A DNA stretch of 64,000 nucleotides from Teichococcus coralli. Its GTDB lineage: Bacteria; Pseudomonadota; Alphaproteobacteria; Acetobacterales; Acetobacteraceae. The notes under the pieces were generated by a model. The model ran no database searches. It was not told the DNA's origin and saw nothing but the letters and a program-made list of their open reading frames with translations. Positions 44,117-52,113 of this stretch are shown here, piece after piece. The stretch spans positions 28,633-92,632 of the forward strand of contig NZ_SNVJ01000021.1 in the NCBI RefSeq assembly GCF_009829925.1, given 5' to 3'. Numbering within the stretch: position 1 is the stretch's first letter; each line of letters opens with the position of its first letter. The translations under genes and the position numbers were made by a program.

Positions 44117-44971
44117 ATGAAGCACTGGCACATCGAGCAGGTGGCGTGGAACCGCTTCGATCCCGCACGGCTCGATCCGGGCATCGTTCCGCTGGTGAAG
44201 GCTGCGGCCATGGTCGAGAAGAACGGCCTGGACTACGCCGTCTATCTCAACCGCGTCTTCGGCGACGACCCGGACTTCCGCCAGGCCGCCGACAACTGGG
44301 CCGTCGAGGAGGTGCAGCACGGCGACGCGCTCGGCCGCTGGGCCATGCTGGCCGATCCCACCTGGGAGTTCGACACCGCCTTCCGGCGCTACCGCGAGGG
44401 CTACAAGATCGACGTTAACGCCGACGCCTCCGTGCGCGGCAGCCGCACCGGCGAGCTGATCGCCCGCTGCATGGTCGAGACGGGCACCTCCTCCTACTAC
44501 ACCGCGCTCGGCGAATCGACGGAGGAGCCGGTGCTGAAGGAGGTCTGCAAGCTGATCGCGGCGGACGAGTACCGCCACTTCAAGCTCTTCTACGACCACA
44601 TGAAGCGCTACCTGGCGCGCGAGAAGCTCTCCTTCCCGCAGCGCCTGCGCGTCGCCGCCGGACGCATCGGCGAGTCGGAGGATGACGAGCTGGCCTTCGC
44701 CTTCCATTGCGGCAATGAGGCCGAGGGCGTGGCCTTCGACCACAAGCGCTGCACCGCGGCCTATATGGGCCGCGCCATGGGCTATTACCGCTTCCGGCAC
44801 ATCGAGCGCGGAATGGGCATGATCTTCAAGTCGGTCGGGCTGACGCCGCGCGGGCGCATGGCGGGCATGGCGGCCAAGGGCGCCTGGCGCCTGCTGCAAT
44901 GGCGGCATGGCCGCTACCAGCGCGAGCTCGCCGCCGCCCCGCCCTCCGGCGCGCAGCAGGTGGCTGCCTGA
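44117..44971 (+). CDS. Ferritin-like diiron protein
   Basis: A 284-residue four-helix-bundle protein with a likely diiron site: E34 (AMVEKNGLDY), E65xxH68 (VEEVQHGDALGRW), E121 (MVETGTSSYYTAL) and E151xxH154 (ADEYRHFKLFYDH). This two-ExxH pattern resembles acyl-ACP-desaturase and rubrerythrin-like oxygen-activating proteins. Length and the DNWAVEEVQHGDAL segment recall the ferritin-like/acyl-ACP desaturase-related group annotated in Acetobacteraceae, but the substrate is unknown. GGGAGCGGC precedes ATG 44117. Its end touches the xylanase-like gene, suggesting co-transcription. No signal peptide. Confidence 0.78.
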   Translation: MKHWHIEQVAWNRFDPARLDPGIVPLVKAAAMVEKNGLDYAVYLNRVFGDDPDFRQAADNWAVEEVQHGDALGRWAMLADPTWEFDTAFRRYREGYKIDVNADASVRGSRTGELIARCMVETGTSSYYTALGESTEEPVLKEVCKLIAADEYRHFKLFYDHMKRYLAREKLSFPQRLRVAAGRIGESEDDELAFAFHCGNEAEGVAFDHKRCTAAYMGRAMGYYRFRHIERGMGMIFKSVGLTPRGRMAGMAAKGAWRLLQWRHGRYQRELAAAPPSGAQQVAA

Positions 44972-46086
44972 GCGCGCGCCTGACGCGCCGCGGGGCCGGA
45001 GGGTTGCTCGCGGCGCTGGCGGTGCAAGGGCCGGGCGCGGTCCGCGCCCAGCCACAGGCGGCGGATCTCGGTGCCATCGCGCGCCAGAACGGCGTGACCT
45101 TTGGCGCGGCGGTGCAGGATTCGCTGTTGCAGAAGGATCCGGAGTACGCGCGGGCCTTCGCCACCGAGCCGGGCATGCTGGTGCCGGAATGGGCGGCCAA
45201 ATGGGCGGCGCTGCAGCCGCGGGAAGGCCGCTTCGAGACGGCGGCGCTGGACACCATTCTGCGCTGGGGACAGGCGCATGCCCAGCCCGTGCGCGGCCAC
45301 GCGCTGGTCTGGCACAACTCCCTGCCGGACTGGGTGGCCGAGGCGCTGAAGGAAGGGCGGGAGCGCGCCCTGGCGGTGCTGGGCGCTCACATGGACTTCG
45401 TGCTGGCCCATACGCGGGCGCAGATCCGCGACTGGGACGTGGTGAACGAGATGGTCGCCAACCCGCCCGGCAGCGATCAGCCGCAGAACACGCCCGGCGA
45501 GCTGCGCGACACGCCCTGGCTGCGCGCCCTCGGCCCCGGCTACGTCGAGACGGCGCTGCGCATGGCGCGCGAGCGCGACCCCACGCTGCGCCTGACCATC
45601 AACGAGTATGGCGTCTCGGAGGATACCCCTGCCGCGGCCGAGAAGCGGCGCCGGCTGCTGGCCCTGGTGCGCGGCCTGCTCTCCCGCGGCGTGCCGCTGG
45701 ACGCGGTGGGCATCCAGGCGCACCTGCAGCTCGCCAAGCCCTTCCGGCCGGAGCCTTTCGCCGCCTTTGTGGGTGCGTTGCGGCAGATGGGGGTGGCGGT
45801 GCTGATCACCGAGCTCGACATCCGCGAGACCTGGCAGGCGCCGCAGGACATGGCGGCGCGCGATGCCCTGGTCGCCGAGCGGGCCTATGCCTTCCTGTCA
45901 TGCGCCCTCGGAGCCGGCGTTCGCACCGTGCTCACCTGGGGCCTGACGGACAAGTATTCCTGGCTGACGACCGATCCGGGCGTCGCCCTGCCGGGCGGGC
46001 GCACCCATCGCGGCCTGCCGCTGGACGCGCAGTTCCGCCGCAAGCCGATGTGGGACGCCATGGCGCGCGCCTTCCAGGGCGTGTGA
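44968..46086 (+). CDS. Exported GH10 endo-1,4-beta-xylanase
   Basis: A glycoside hydrolase family 10 enzyme hydrolysing internal beta-1,4-xylosidic bonds. The catalytic acid/base Glu is in DWDVVNEMVAN (codon at 45448) and the nucleophile Glu in LITELDIRE (codon at 45811). GHALVWHNSLPDWV and TINEYGVSEDT and LTWGLTDKYSWL are further GH10 marks. The N-terminus LTRRGAGGLLAALAVQGPGA is a twin-arginine-type export signal. The start is unclear: CTG at 44968 overlaps the preceding stop (CTGA), while ATG 44899 would add 23 residues overlapping the previous gene. It is an orphan xylanase with no other sugar-degrading genes nearby. Confidence 0.85.
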   Translation: MSARLTRRGAGGLLAALAVQGPGAVRAQPQAADLGAIARQNGVTFGAAVQDSLLQKDPEYARAFATEPGMLVPEWAAKWAALQPREGRFETAALDTILRWGQAHAQPVRGHALVWHNSLPDWVAEALKEGRERALAVLGAHMDFVLAHTRAQIRDWDVVNEMVANPPGSDQPQNTPGELRDTPWLRALGPGYVETALRMARERDPTLRLTINEYGVSEDTPAAAEKRRRLLALVRGLLSRGVPLDAVGIQAHLQLAKPFRPEPFAAFVGALRQMGVAVLITELDIRETWQAPQDMAARDALVAERAYAFLSCALGAGVRTVLTWGLTDKYSWLTTDPGVALPGGRTHRGLPLDAQFRRKPMWDAMARAFQGV

Positions 46087-46167
46087 GGCGGCGGCACTCA
46101 AAGTCCGGGGGGCGACAAAGCGGTTCATCCGGTGTTTGCTGCGGCCAAACGGCAAGCCGGAGCTCCC

Positions 46168-47223
46168 ATGGACCTCGCCAGCCTCGAAACCCCCGTTCCC
46201 GTGGTGGACCTCGACATCGTCGAGGCCAACCTGAAGCGGATGCAGGACTATTGCGACGCCCACGGTCTCGCCCTGCGCCCGCACATCAAGACCCACAAGA
46301 TCCCCGCCCTGGCCAGGCGCCAGCTGGAGCTGGGCGCCAGGGGCATCACCTGCCAGAAGCTCGGCGAGGCCGAGGTGATGGCCGATGCCGGGCTGGACGA
46401 CATCCTGATCTCCTATCCGCTGGTCGGTGAGCCGAAGGCGGAGCGCCTCGCCGCCCTGGCGCGACGCGCAAAGATGCGCGTCTCGATTGACAACCCGCTG
46501 GCGCTGGAGACGGTGGCCCGCGCCGCGCGCCACGGCCATGAGATCGGCGTGCTGGTCGAGTTCGACAGCGGCAACGGCCGCACCGGCGTCACCAGCATCG
46601 ACGGCGTGGTGGAGCTGGCCCGCGCCATCCGCGCCACCGAGGGCGTGCGCTTCGACGGGCTGATGAACTATCCCGTCAGCGCCCGCAGCGGCGAGATCCT
46701 GCGCGACCTGCTGCCCAGGCTGAAGGCCGAGGGGCTGGAGCCCCCCGTGATCTCCGGCGGTGGCACCCCCAACGCCTTCCGCACGCACGAGATGGCGCCA
46801 GTGACGGAGCTGCGCGTCGGCACCTACATCTACAACGACCGCATGACGGTCGGCGCCGGCCATGCCCGCTGGGAGGACTGCGCGCTGACCCTGCACGTCA
46901 CCGTCATCAGCCGGCCGCGGCCGGACCTGGCGATCATCGATGCCGGCTCGAAGGTCTTCGCCGCCGACATCATGCCGGGCGGCCCGGGCGAGGGGCATGG
47001 CTACTTCCCCGCCTATCCCGGCGCCAAGCTGCACAAGATGAGCGAGGAGCACGGCATGGTCGATCTCTCCGCCTGCGAGCGGAAGCCCCAGCTCGGCGAG
47101 CGGCTGCGCGTGGTGCCGAACCATGTCTGCCCCGTCAGCAACCTGGCGGACCGCGTGGCCTTCGCGCGCGGCGAGGCCTTCCAGGGCTTCACCGACGTCG
47201 CCGCCCGGGGGCGCAGCCAGTGA
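46168..47223 (+). CDS. D-threonine aldolase/D-serine dehydratase family PLP enzyme
   Basis: A 351-residue fold-type III PLP enzyme (alanine racemase-like N-terminal barrel, DSD1/D-threonine aldolase type) acting on D-beta-hydroxy amino acids. It has TPVPVVDLDIVEANLKRMQ near the start, the PLP lysine K41 in LRPHIKTHKIPAL, EFDSGNGRTGV, and GGGTPNAF as phosphate-binding. The metal motif is H319-V-C321 in VPNHVCPVSN. His-x-Cys is what eukaryotic-type D-serine dehydratase and D-threo-3-hydroxyaspartate dehydratase use, whereas D-threonine aldolase uses His-x-Asp, as recalled; this hints at a dehydratase. ATG 46168 has GGAG upstream. Its stop overlaps the RidA GTG. Confidence 0.85.
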   Translation: MDLASLETPVPVVDLDIVEANLKRMQDYCDAHGLALRPHIKTHKIPALARRQLELGARGITCQKLGEAEVMADAGLDDILISYPLVGEPKAERLAALARRAKMRVSIDNPLALETVARAARHGHEIGVLVEFDSGNGRTGVTSIDGVVELARAIRATEGVRFDGLMNYPVSARSGEILRDLLPRLKAEGLEPPVISGGGTPNAFRTHEMAPVTELRVGTYIYNDRMTVGAGHARWEDCALTLHVTVISRPRPDLAIIDAGSKVFAADIMPGGPGEGHGYFPAYPGAKLHKMSEEHGMVDLSACERKPQLGERLRVVPNHVCPVSNLADRVAFARGEAFQGFTDVAARGRSQ

Positions 47224-47681
47224 GCGCGGCGGAGGAGCGCCTGAAGGCGCTGGGCCACAGCCTGCCCAAGGTCGGCAAGCCGCTGTTCAGCTACGTGCCG
47301 TTCCGCCGCGCCGGCGACGTCGCCTACATCTCCGGGCAGGTGCCGCGCCACGCCGATGGCTCGCTGACCACCGGCAAGGTGGGCGAGGCCCTGGGCCTGG
47401 AGGAGGCGCGCGCGGCGGCGGTGCTCTGCGGGCTGCACATCCTCGCCGTGGCCAGGGAAGCCGCCGGCTCGCTGGAGAAGGTCGAGGTGCTGAAGGTCTT
47501 CGGCATGGTCAACGCCGTGCCGGACTATGGCGACCAGCCCAAGGTGATCGACGCCTGCTCCAACCTGCTCGTGGACGTGCTGGGCGAGCACGGGCGGCAC
47601 GCGCGCTCGGCGGTCGGCATGGGCTCGCTGCCCTCCAACGTGCCGGTCGAGATCGAGGCGGTGATCCGCATCCTCGACTGA
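47220..47681 (+). CDS. RidA family enamine/imine deaminase
   Basis: A 153-residue YjgF/YER057c/UK114-fold protein of the longer RidA-like subgroup (COG0251). Visible are GKPLFSYVPFRRAGDVAYIS, the SGQVP motif (38-42), VEVLKVFGMVNAVPDY and the functional Arg in RHARSAVGMGSLPSNVPVEI (R129, E144). RidA hydrolyses 2-aminoacrylate-type enamines released by PLP dehydratases. The start GTG 47220 overlaps the stop of the D-threonine aldolase/D-serine dehydratase-like gene (GTGA), so it is translationally coupled to it. A GGGGGA hairpin follows the stop. Confidence 0.88.
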   Translation: MSAAEERLKALGHSLPKVGKPLFSYVPFRRAGDVAYISGQVPRHADGSLTTGKVGEALGLEEARAAAVLCGLHILAVAREAAGSLEKVEVLKVFGMVNAVPDYGDQPKVIDACSNLLVDVLGEHGRHARSAVGMGSLPSNVPVEIEAVIRILD

Positions 47682-47690
47682 GGAGAGAAA

Positions 47691-47716
47691 GTTCGGGGGA
47701 AGGAATTCCCCCGAAC
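47691..47716. terminator. GGGGGA hairpin between convergent ridA-like and methyltransferase genes
   Basis: Arms 47691-47701 (GTTCGGGGGAA) and 47706-47716 pair perfectly over 11 bp around a GGAA loop, and CTTCCTTCTGT follows. It sits between two convergent stop codons, the expected place for a shared terminator, and is the longest stem of the family. Confidence 0.65.
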
Positions 47717-47732
47717 CCCCATCTTCCTTCTG

Positions 47733-48851
47733 TCAGTTGGGCAATGGCCCGGTGCGGAACAGGGTGACGCGCAGTCCGCCATGCGGGACCGGCGCGCCCG
47801 GCGGCAGGAAGGGCAGCCCGGTCGCATGGGCCAGCCGGGGCTCGTTGGTGACGATCCCGACGCGCCACCCCCCGAAGCGGCTCAGCAGCGTCTGGCCCAG
47901 GGCGCGGTACAGCGGGGAAAGCTGCTTGCCGTCGCCGATGCGGGTGCCATAGGGCGGGTTGAGAATGACCAGCCCCGGCGGCCCCTCGGGCGGGGCGACC
48001 TCGCTGATCGTGGCCTGCCGGAACTCGGTGAATTCCGTGACGCCGGCGCGCTCGGCATTCGCCCGGCTCATGGCGACCGCACCGGCATCCCGGTCGCTGC
48101 CGTGGAAGCGGGCGGCCGGCGCGCGCGCGCTCTTCACCGCGCGCATCCGCTCCCAGGCCTCGGCGTCGAAGGTGGCAAGGCGCTCGAAGGCGAAACGGCG
48201 GGCACGGCCAGGGTTGAGCCGCGCCGCGATCTCCGCCGCCTCGATGACAAAGGTGCCCGAGCCGCACATCGGGTCGAGCACGGGCTCGCTGCCGTCGAAG
48301 CCGCATTGCCGCAGGAAGAGCGCGGCCATGGTCTCGCGCATCGGCGCGCGGTTGACGGCCTCCTTGTAGCCGCGCTTGTGCAGCGGCTCGCCCGAGGTAT
48401 CGATGCTGATGGTGCAGAGGTCGTGCTCGATGCGCGCGCGCACGAGAATGCCGTCCTCCGGCGCGTGCGGGGCCCCGAGCGTCTCCCGGATGGCGGTCTC
48501 GATCCGCTCCGCCGCGGCGCCGGAGTGGTAGATGCGGGATTCCGCGCAACTGGCCTCGACGCGGAAGGGCAGATCGGGCCGCAGCACGCTGCCCCAGGGG
48601 ATGCGGCGGGCACGGGCATCCAGCTGCGCGAGGTGGACGACGCGGAAGGAATCGAGGCGCGCCAGCACGCGCCCGGCGCCGCGGACCCAAAGGTTGGCGC
48701 GCCAGACCTCCGGCCAGCCGCCCCGGATGACGACGCCGCCGGGAACCGGCCTGGCCTGCTTGAAGCCTTTGGTGCGCACCTCGTCGTGCAGCACGGCTTC
48801 CAGCCCTGGCAGGGTCGCCAGAAAGATCTCGAAGTCCTGGGTGTTCGTCAT
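47733..48851 (-). CDS. THUMP-domain class I SAM-dependent RNA methyltransferase (RlmL/YpsC-like)
   Basis: A 372-residue N2-guanine-type rRNA methyltransferase. The N-terminus FEIFLATLPGLEAVLHDEV begins a ferredoxin-like/THUMP RNA-binding region (about 3-155). The SAM-binding motif I is VLDPMCGSGTFVIEA (about 191-205) and the catalytic motif IV is ILNPPYGTRIG (about 296-306). HKRGYKEAVNRAPMRETMAA is the characteristic link between the domains. By analogy with YpsC/the N-terminal half of RlmKL it probably methylates a 23S rRNA guanine. ATG 48851 was chosen; a GTG 10 codons upstream (48881) is possible, with weak ribosome sites at both. The 200 bases upstream contain a 26-bp tandem repeat. Confidence 0.88.
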   Translation of the reverse strand: MTNTQDFEIFLATLPGLEAVLHDEVRTKGFKQARPVPGGVVIRGGWPEVWRANLWVRGAGRVLARLDSFRVVHLAQLDARARRIPWGSVLRPDLPFRVEASCAESRIYHSGAAAERIETAIRETLGAPHAPEDGILVRARIEHDLCTISIDTSGEPLHKRGYKEAVNRAPMRETMAALFLRQCGFDGSEPVLDPMCGSGTFVIEAAEIAARLNPGRARRFAFERLATFDAEAWERMRAVKSARAPAARFHGSDRDAGAVAMSRANAERAGVTEFTEFRQATISEVAPPEGPPGLVILNPPYGTRIGDGKQLSPLYRALGQTLLSRFGGWRVGIVTNEPRLAHATGLPFLPPGAPVPHGGLRVTLFRTGPLPN

Positions 48852-48975
48852 CGTACCGGCTTGGGGGGAGGCGTGGTTCACAGCGGCAGTCTTGCCTGTC
48901 GGATCTGAGGGAAGCCGGTGCCTTTTACCACCATCCGCCGGGGCTGCGCCGGTCCTGGCGCGGGCACGTTCCGCG

Positions 48976-49027
48976 CGTGCCGGGGACCGGCAGAAGGAAG
49001 ACGTGCCGGGGACCGGCAGAAGGACGA
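48976..49027. repeat. 26-bp tandem repeat, two units
   Basis: CGTGCCGGGGACCGGCAGAA and the following six bases occur at 48976-49001 and, with one change, at 49002-49027. Each unit contains the palindrome CCGG-GGA-CCGG. It lies in the 225-base gap between the methyltransferase start and the aminotransferase stop. Confidence 0.75.
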
Positions 49028-49038
49028 GGACGGGGCCC

Positions 49039-49062
49039 AGGGGAGAATGCAGTCTCCCCCGG
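49039..49062. repeat. GGGGGA hairpin family member near the aminotransferase 3' end
   Basis: Short arms 49040-49045 (GGGGAG) and 49054-49059 (CTCCCC) enclose AATGCAGT, closely matching the loop of the 57702-57727 member (AATTCAGT). It lies 15 bases downstream of the minus-strand aminotransferase stop. Confidence 0.5.
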
Positions 49063-49076
49063 TTCCGAAGCGGAAT

Positions 49077-50153
49077 TCAGTCCCCGAGGAGGTTCGCCAG
49101 CACCTTCAGCCCGGCCTCCAGCCGTGCCGGATCGGTCTCGCCTCCCAGCGAGAGGCGGAACAGCGGCGCCTCGCGGTCGGCGTGGTGGAAGTGCTTCGCC
49201 GGGGCGATGGAGATGCCGGCTTCGCGCGCGCGGGCCAGGAAGGCGGCCTCGGCCTCGCCCTCCGGCCGGTGCATCCAGATATGCCAGCTCGCGCCGGGAT
49301 CGGCGGCGAAGCGGCGGGCGCCGAGGATGTCGCGTGCCATGGCGCGGCGGCGCTCGCCCTCGGCGCGCTTCTCCGCGACGATCCGGGCCGCGCCCCCATC
49401 CGCTGCCAGCGCGGCGGCAGCGGCGGCCACGACGGGGTTGCCGGTCAGGCCACGGATGCGGATCTGCTCCGTCACCGCATCGGCCAGCGCGGGCGGATGG
49501 CTCAGCGCCCCAAGCCGCAGCGAGAGCGACAGGACCTTGGAAAGGCTCCACATCACCAGCGTCCGCTCGGGAATCAGGCTGGCGAGGGTGGGCGGCCGCT
49601 GCTCCGGGGAGGCTAGAAAGGCATAGGCTTCGTCCTCCACCACCCAAAGGCCGTGGCAGCGGGCGATGGCGGCGATGCGCCGCAGCCGGGCGGCGCTGTA
49701 GGTCAGGCCGAGCGGATTGTGCAGCACCGGCATCAGGTAGAGCACGCCGGGCGGGTCGGCGGAGGCGAGGGCGCGCTCCAGCGCATCGGTTTGCAGGCCC
49801 TCCTCGTCGAGCGGCAGGCCGAGGGTGGGAATGCCCTCCATGCGGAAGAAGTTCCGCGCCATTGGGAAGGTGTAGCCCTCCATCGCGACGCGCCGCCGCG
49901 CCGGGTCGGCGGCGCCGAGGGCCGCCAGCAGCGCGACCGAGAGGGCCGACTGGCCGCCGCAGGTCAGCGCCAGCTCCTGCCCGGCGGCCAGGCCCAGGAA
50001 CAGGCCCAGTGCCGCGCGGGCGGAGGGGTCGCCCGGCGGCGGGCCGAAATGGGCGGGCAGCGCCGCCGGGTCGGCGGCCAGGCGGCCCAGCGCCTCGGCG
50101 ACCGCCGCCTGCTGCACGGGCACCGCTGGGTAGTTGACCCAAAGGTCGTACAT
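49077..50153 (-). CDS. MocR-like PLP aminotransferase without DNA-binding domain
   Basis: A 358-residue fold-type I aminotransferase. Landmarks are LTCGGQSALSVALLAALGA (about 63-81), YLMPVLHNPLGLTYSAARL with N146, VVEDEAYAFLASPEQRP with D174 and Y177, and PLP lysine K206 in MWSLSKVLSLSLRLGAL. The spacing and the VEDEAY/SLSK signatures are those of the aminotransferase domain of MocR/PdxR regulators, but the N-terminal winged-helix of those regulators is absent: the protein starts at MYDLWVNYPAVP. It is therefore an enzyme rather than a regulator, possibly a 2-aminoadipate/valine-pyruvate-type transaminase. It begins 6 bases after the S9 peptidase stop, so they form one operon. Confidence 0.8.
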   Translation of the reverse strand: MYDLWVNYPAVPVQQAAVAEALGRLAADPAALPAHFGPPPGDPSARAALGLFLGLAAGQELALTCGGQSALSVALLAALGAADPARRRVAMEGYTFPMARNFFRMEGIPTLGLPLDEEGLQTDALERALASADPPGVLYLMPVLHNPLGLTYSAARLRRIAAIARCHGLWVVEDEAYAFLASPEQRPPTLASLIPERTLVMWSLSKVLSLSLRLGALSHPPALADAVTEQIRIRGLTGNPVVAAAAAALAADGGAARIVAEKRAEGERRRAMARDILGARRFAADPGASWHIWMHRPEGEAEAAFLARAREAGISIAPAKHFHHADREAPLFRLSLGGETDPARLEAGLKVLANLLGD

Positions 50154-50159
50154 GGCCCG

Positions 50160-51938
50160 TCAGCCCTGCAGGTGCTGCCGCAGGAAGGCGATCACCGCGT
50201 TGAAGACGCGGCGCCGGTTGTCGCGCTTGGTGAAGCCGTGGCCCTCGTCGGGGAAGGTCAGGTACTCCACCGGCACGCCGCGGCTACGCAGCAACTCGGC
50301 CATCTGCTCGCTCTCATAGGGTGGCACGCGCGGGTCGGTCAGGCCCTGGGCGATCAGCATGGGGCAGCGGATGCGGTCGGCGTAGTTGAGCGGGGAGAGG
50401 CGCTCCAGCAGTTCGGCATCCTGCACGGGGTCGCCGTATTCGGCGGCACGGTGGCCGACGCGCCAGGGGCCGGTGCGCTCGAAGAAGGTCTTCCAGCGGG
50501 CGATGCCGTAGAAGTCCACGCCGGCTGCCCAGAGCTCCGGATATTCGGTGACGGCGGCCAGCACCATCCAGCCGCCATAGCTCTGGCCCATGATGCCGAT
50601 GCGGCCGCCGTTCACCTCCGGCCGGGCGGAAAGCCAGGCATGGGCGGAGGCAAGGTCGGCCACGCTGTCCAGCCGCTTCTCGCGGTCGTCCAGCTCGGCA
50701 TAGGCGCGGCCATAGCCGGTGCTGCCGCGCACGTTCGGCACCAGCACGCCGAGGCCCATGGCGAGGAAGGTCTGCAGGTCGGCGCGCCAGTTCGGCAGGG
50801 CCTGCATGGCCGGGCCGCCATGCACCCAGACCAGCACCGGCCAGCCGCCCGCCGGCGCCTCGCCCTCGGGCAGGGCGAAGAAGGCCGGGAGCTGCCGCCC
50901 GTCATGGCTGGGGAAGGCGACGGTTTCCCAGTTGTGGAGGCCGGGCTGCGCGGGCACGGCATGCACCGCCCGCGTTTCCGTGGAGTCCGGGCGGGCGAGA
51001 TAGACGCCGGAAGGGAAGGGGAAGCCGGCGAGGTCAAAGGCGAGGCTGCGCCCATCCGGGGCCCAGGTGAGCTTGGTGATGACGCCGGCGGGATGCGCCG
51101 GCTCGCCGCGCACGGCGCCGGTGGCGGCGTCGAGGAAGCGCAGGCGGGAATAGCCGCCCTCGTTCACCACCACGGCCAGCAGCGACTGGTCGGGCGAGGC
51201 CTCAAGCTTCTCGACATCGGCCTCGGGCGTGTAGAGCCACTCGGGCTCGCCACCGGGCTTGAGGAAGGCGAGGCCGAGATAGTCCCGCTCGCGGTCGGCC
51301 AGCAGCCAGAAGCCGCTGCCATCCTTGCGCCAGCGCGGGTTCATGTGGCGGGCATCGGCGTCATGCGCCGTCAGCTCGGTGCGGGCGCCGCCGTCCAGCG
51401 GCACGAGGTGGAGCTTGCTCTCGAAGGTGCGGGGCGCGGTGGCCAGCACCACGGCCGTGCCATCGGGGTGCCAGGCGGGCAGCTCGTGCGGCCCTTCCAC
51501 CTCGGCCACGCAGCGGGCCTCGCCGGTGGCGATCTCCATCACCCAGGCATCGGTATGGGCGGGGTCGCGGGCGTTGGCGGTGTAGGCGACGTGCCTGCCG
51601 TCCGGGGAGATGGCGCCCCAGCCGTGGATGACCTTGGGTGCGGCGGTGAGGGGGCGGGCCTCGCCCTCCGGCGGCAGGTGGTAGAGCTGCACCCGCTCGT
51701 CGCCCGCCGCATCGCGGCCGAAGATGGCGCCGCCCTGCGGCAGGCCGGCGACAAAGGCGACCGCGTCGCGATGCGCGGTCCGGGCGCGGGGCGCGCCGCC
51801 CCCGGCGGGCACTTCCCAGACCTGCAAGGAGCCTTCGGCGTCATGCAGGAAGAAAAGGGACCCGTTCCCGGCAAAGGCGGGAAGGGTGGCGGCATGGGTG
51901 GAGAGCAGGCGCTCCAGCAGGGCAGCGGCATCGGTCAT
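50160..51938 (-). CDS. S9 family (prolyl oligopeptidase/acylaminoacyl-peptidase type) serine peptidase
   Basis: A 592-residue peptidase with an N-terminal beta-propeller built of short repeats (PAFAGNGSLFFLHDAEGS, WGAISPDGRHVAYTANA, SPDQSLLAVVVNEGGYS, about 20-320) that gates access for small peptides. The C-terminal alpha/beta-hydrolase has the catalytic S453 in IGIMGQSYGGWMVLAA, Asp in AQGLTDPRVPPYESEQM and His in FPDEGHGFTKRDN. WVHGGPAMQALPNW forms the oxyanion region. No signal peptide, so cytoplasmic. ATG 51938 lies close to the divergent thrC leader with its 12-bp repeats. The aminotransferase follows 6 bases downstream. Confidence 0.9.
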   Translation of the reverse strand: MTDAAALLERLLSTHAATLPAFAGNGSLFFLHDAEGSLQVWEVPAGGGAPRARTAHRDAVAFVAGLPQGGAIFGRDAAGDERVQLYHLPPEGEARPLTAAPKVIHGWGAISPDGRHVAYTANARDPAHTDAWVMEIATGEARCVAEVEGPHELPAWHPDGTAVVLATAPRTFESKLHLVPLDGGARTELTAHDADARHMNPRWRKDGSGFWLLADRERDYLGLAFLKPGGEPEWLYTPEADVEKLEASPDQSLLAVVVNEGGYSRLRFLDAATGAVRGEPAHPAGVITKLTWAPDGRSLAFDLAGFPFPSGVYLARPDSTETRAVHAVPAQPGLHNWETVAFPSHDGRQLPAFFALPEGEAPAGGWPVLVWVHGGPAMQALPNWRADLQTFLAMGLGVLVPNVRGSTGYGRAYAELDDREKRLDSVADLASAHAWLSARPEVNGGRIGIMGQSYGGWMVLAAVTEYPELWAAGVDFYGIARWKTFFERTGPWRVGHRAAEYGDPVQDAELLERLSPLNYADRIRCPMLIAQGLTDPRVPPYESEQMAELLRSRGVPVEYLTFPDEGHGFTKRDNRRRVFNAVIAFLRQHLQG

Positions 51939-51976
51939 GACGCAATTCGTGGACCTGTTCGGCGCGCCCGCCAAGG

Positions 51977-52048
51977 GGGGCGAAGCTAGGGGCGAAGCTA
52001 GGGGCGAAGCTAGGGGCGAAGCTATGGGCGAAGCTATGGGCGAAGCTA
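51977..52048 (+). repeat. 12-bp tandem repeat x 6 upstream of and in frame with thrC
   Basis: Six perfect or near-perfect units of (G/T)GGGCGAAGCTA run from 51977 to 52048; the last two begin with T instead of G. In the thrC frame they read Gly-Glu-Ala-Arg then Gly-Glu-Ala-Met. The T-type units create ATG codons at 52024, 52036 and 52048 that are in frame with thrC. The array lies between divergent S9-peptidase and thrC starts, so copy number could alter both promoters. Confidence 0.85.
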
Positions 52049-52113
52049 TGGGCGCGGCCTATGGGTACGGGCGGCATGGCTTCACATCGCGCGGCGGCCT
52101 ATTCTGCGCCCCC

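Noticed and set aside
51939..52113. Threonine attenuator or riboswitch upstream of thrC
   Set aside because: No Thr/Ile-rich leader peptide followed by a terminator was found; the region is taken up by the 12-bp array.
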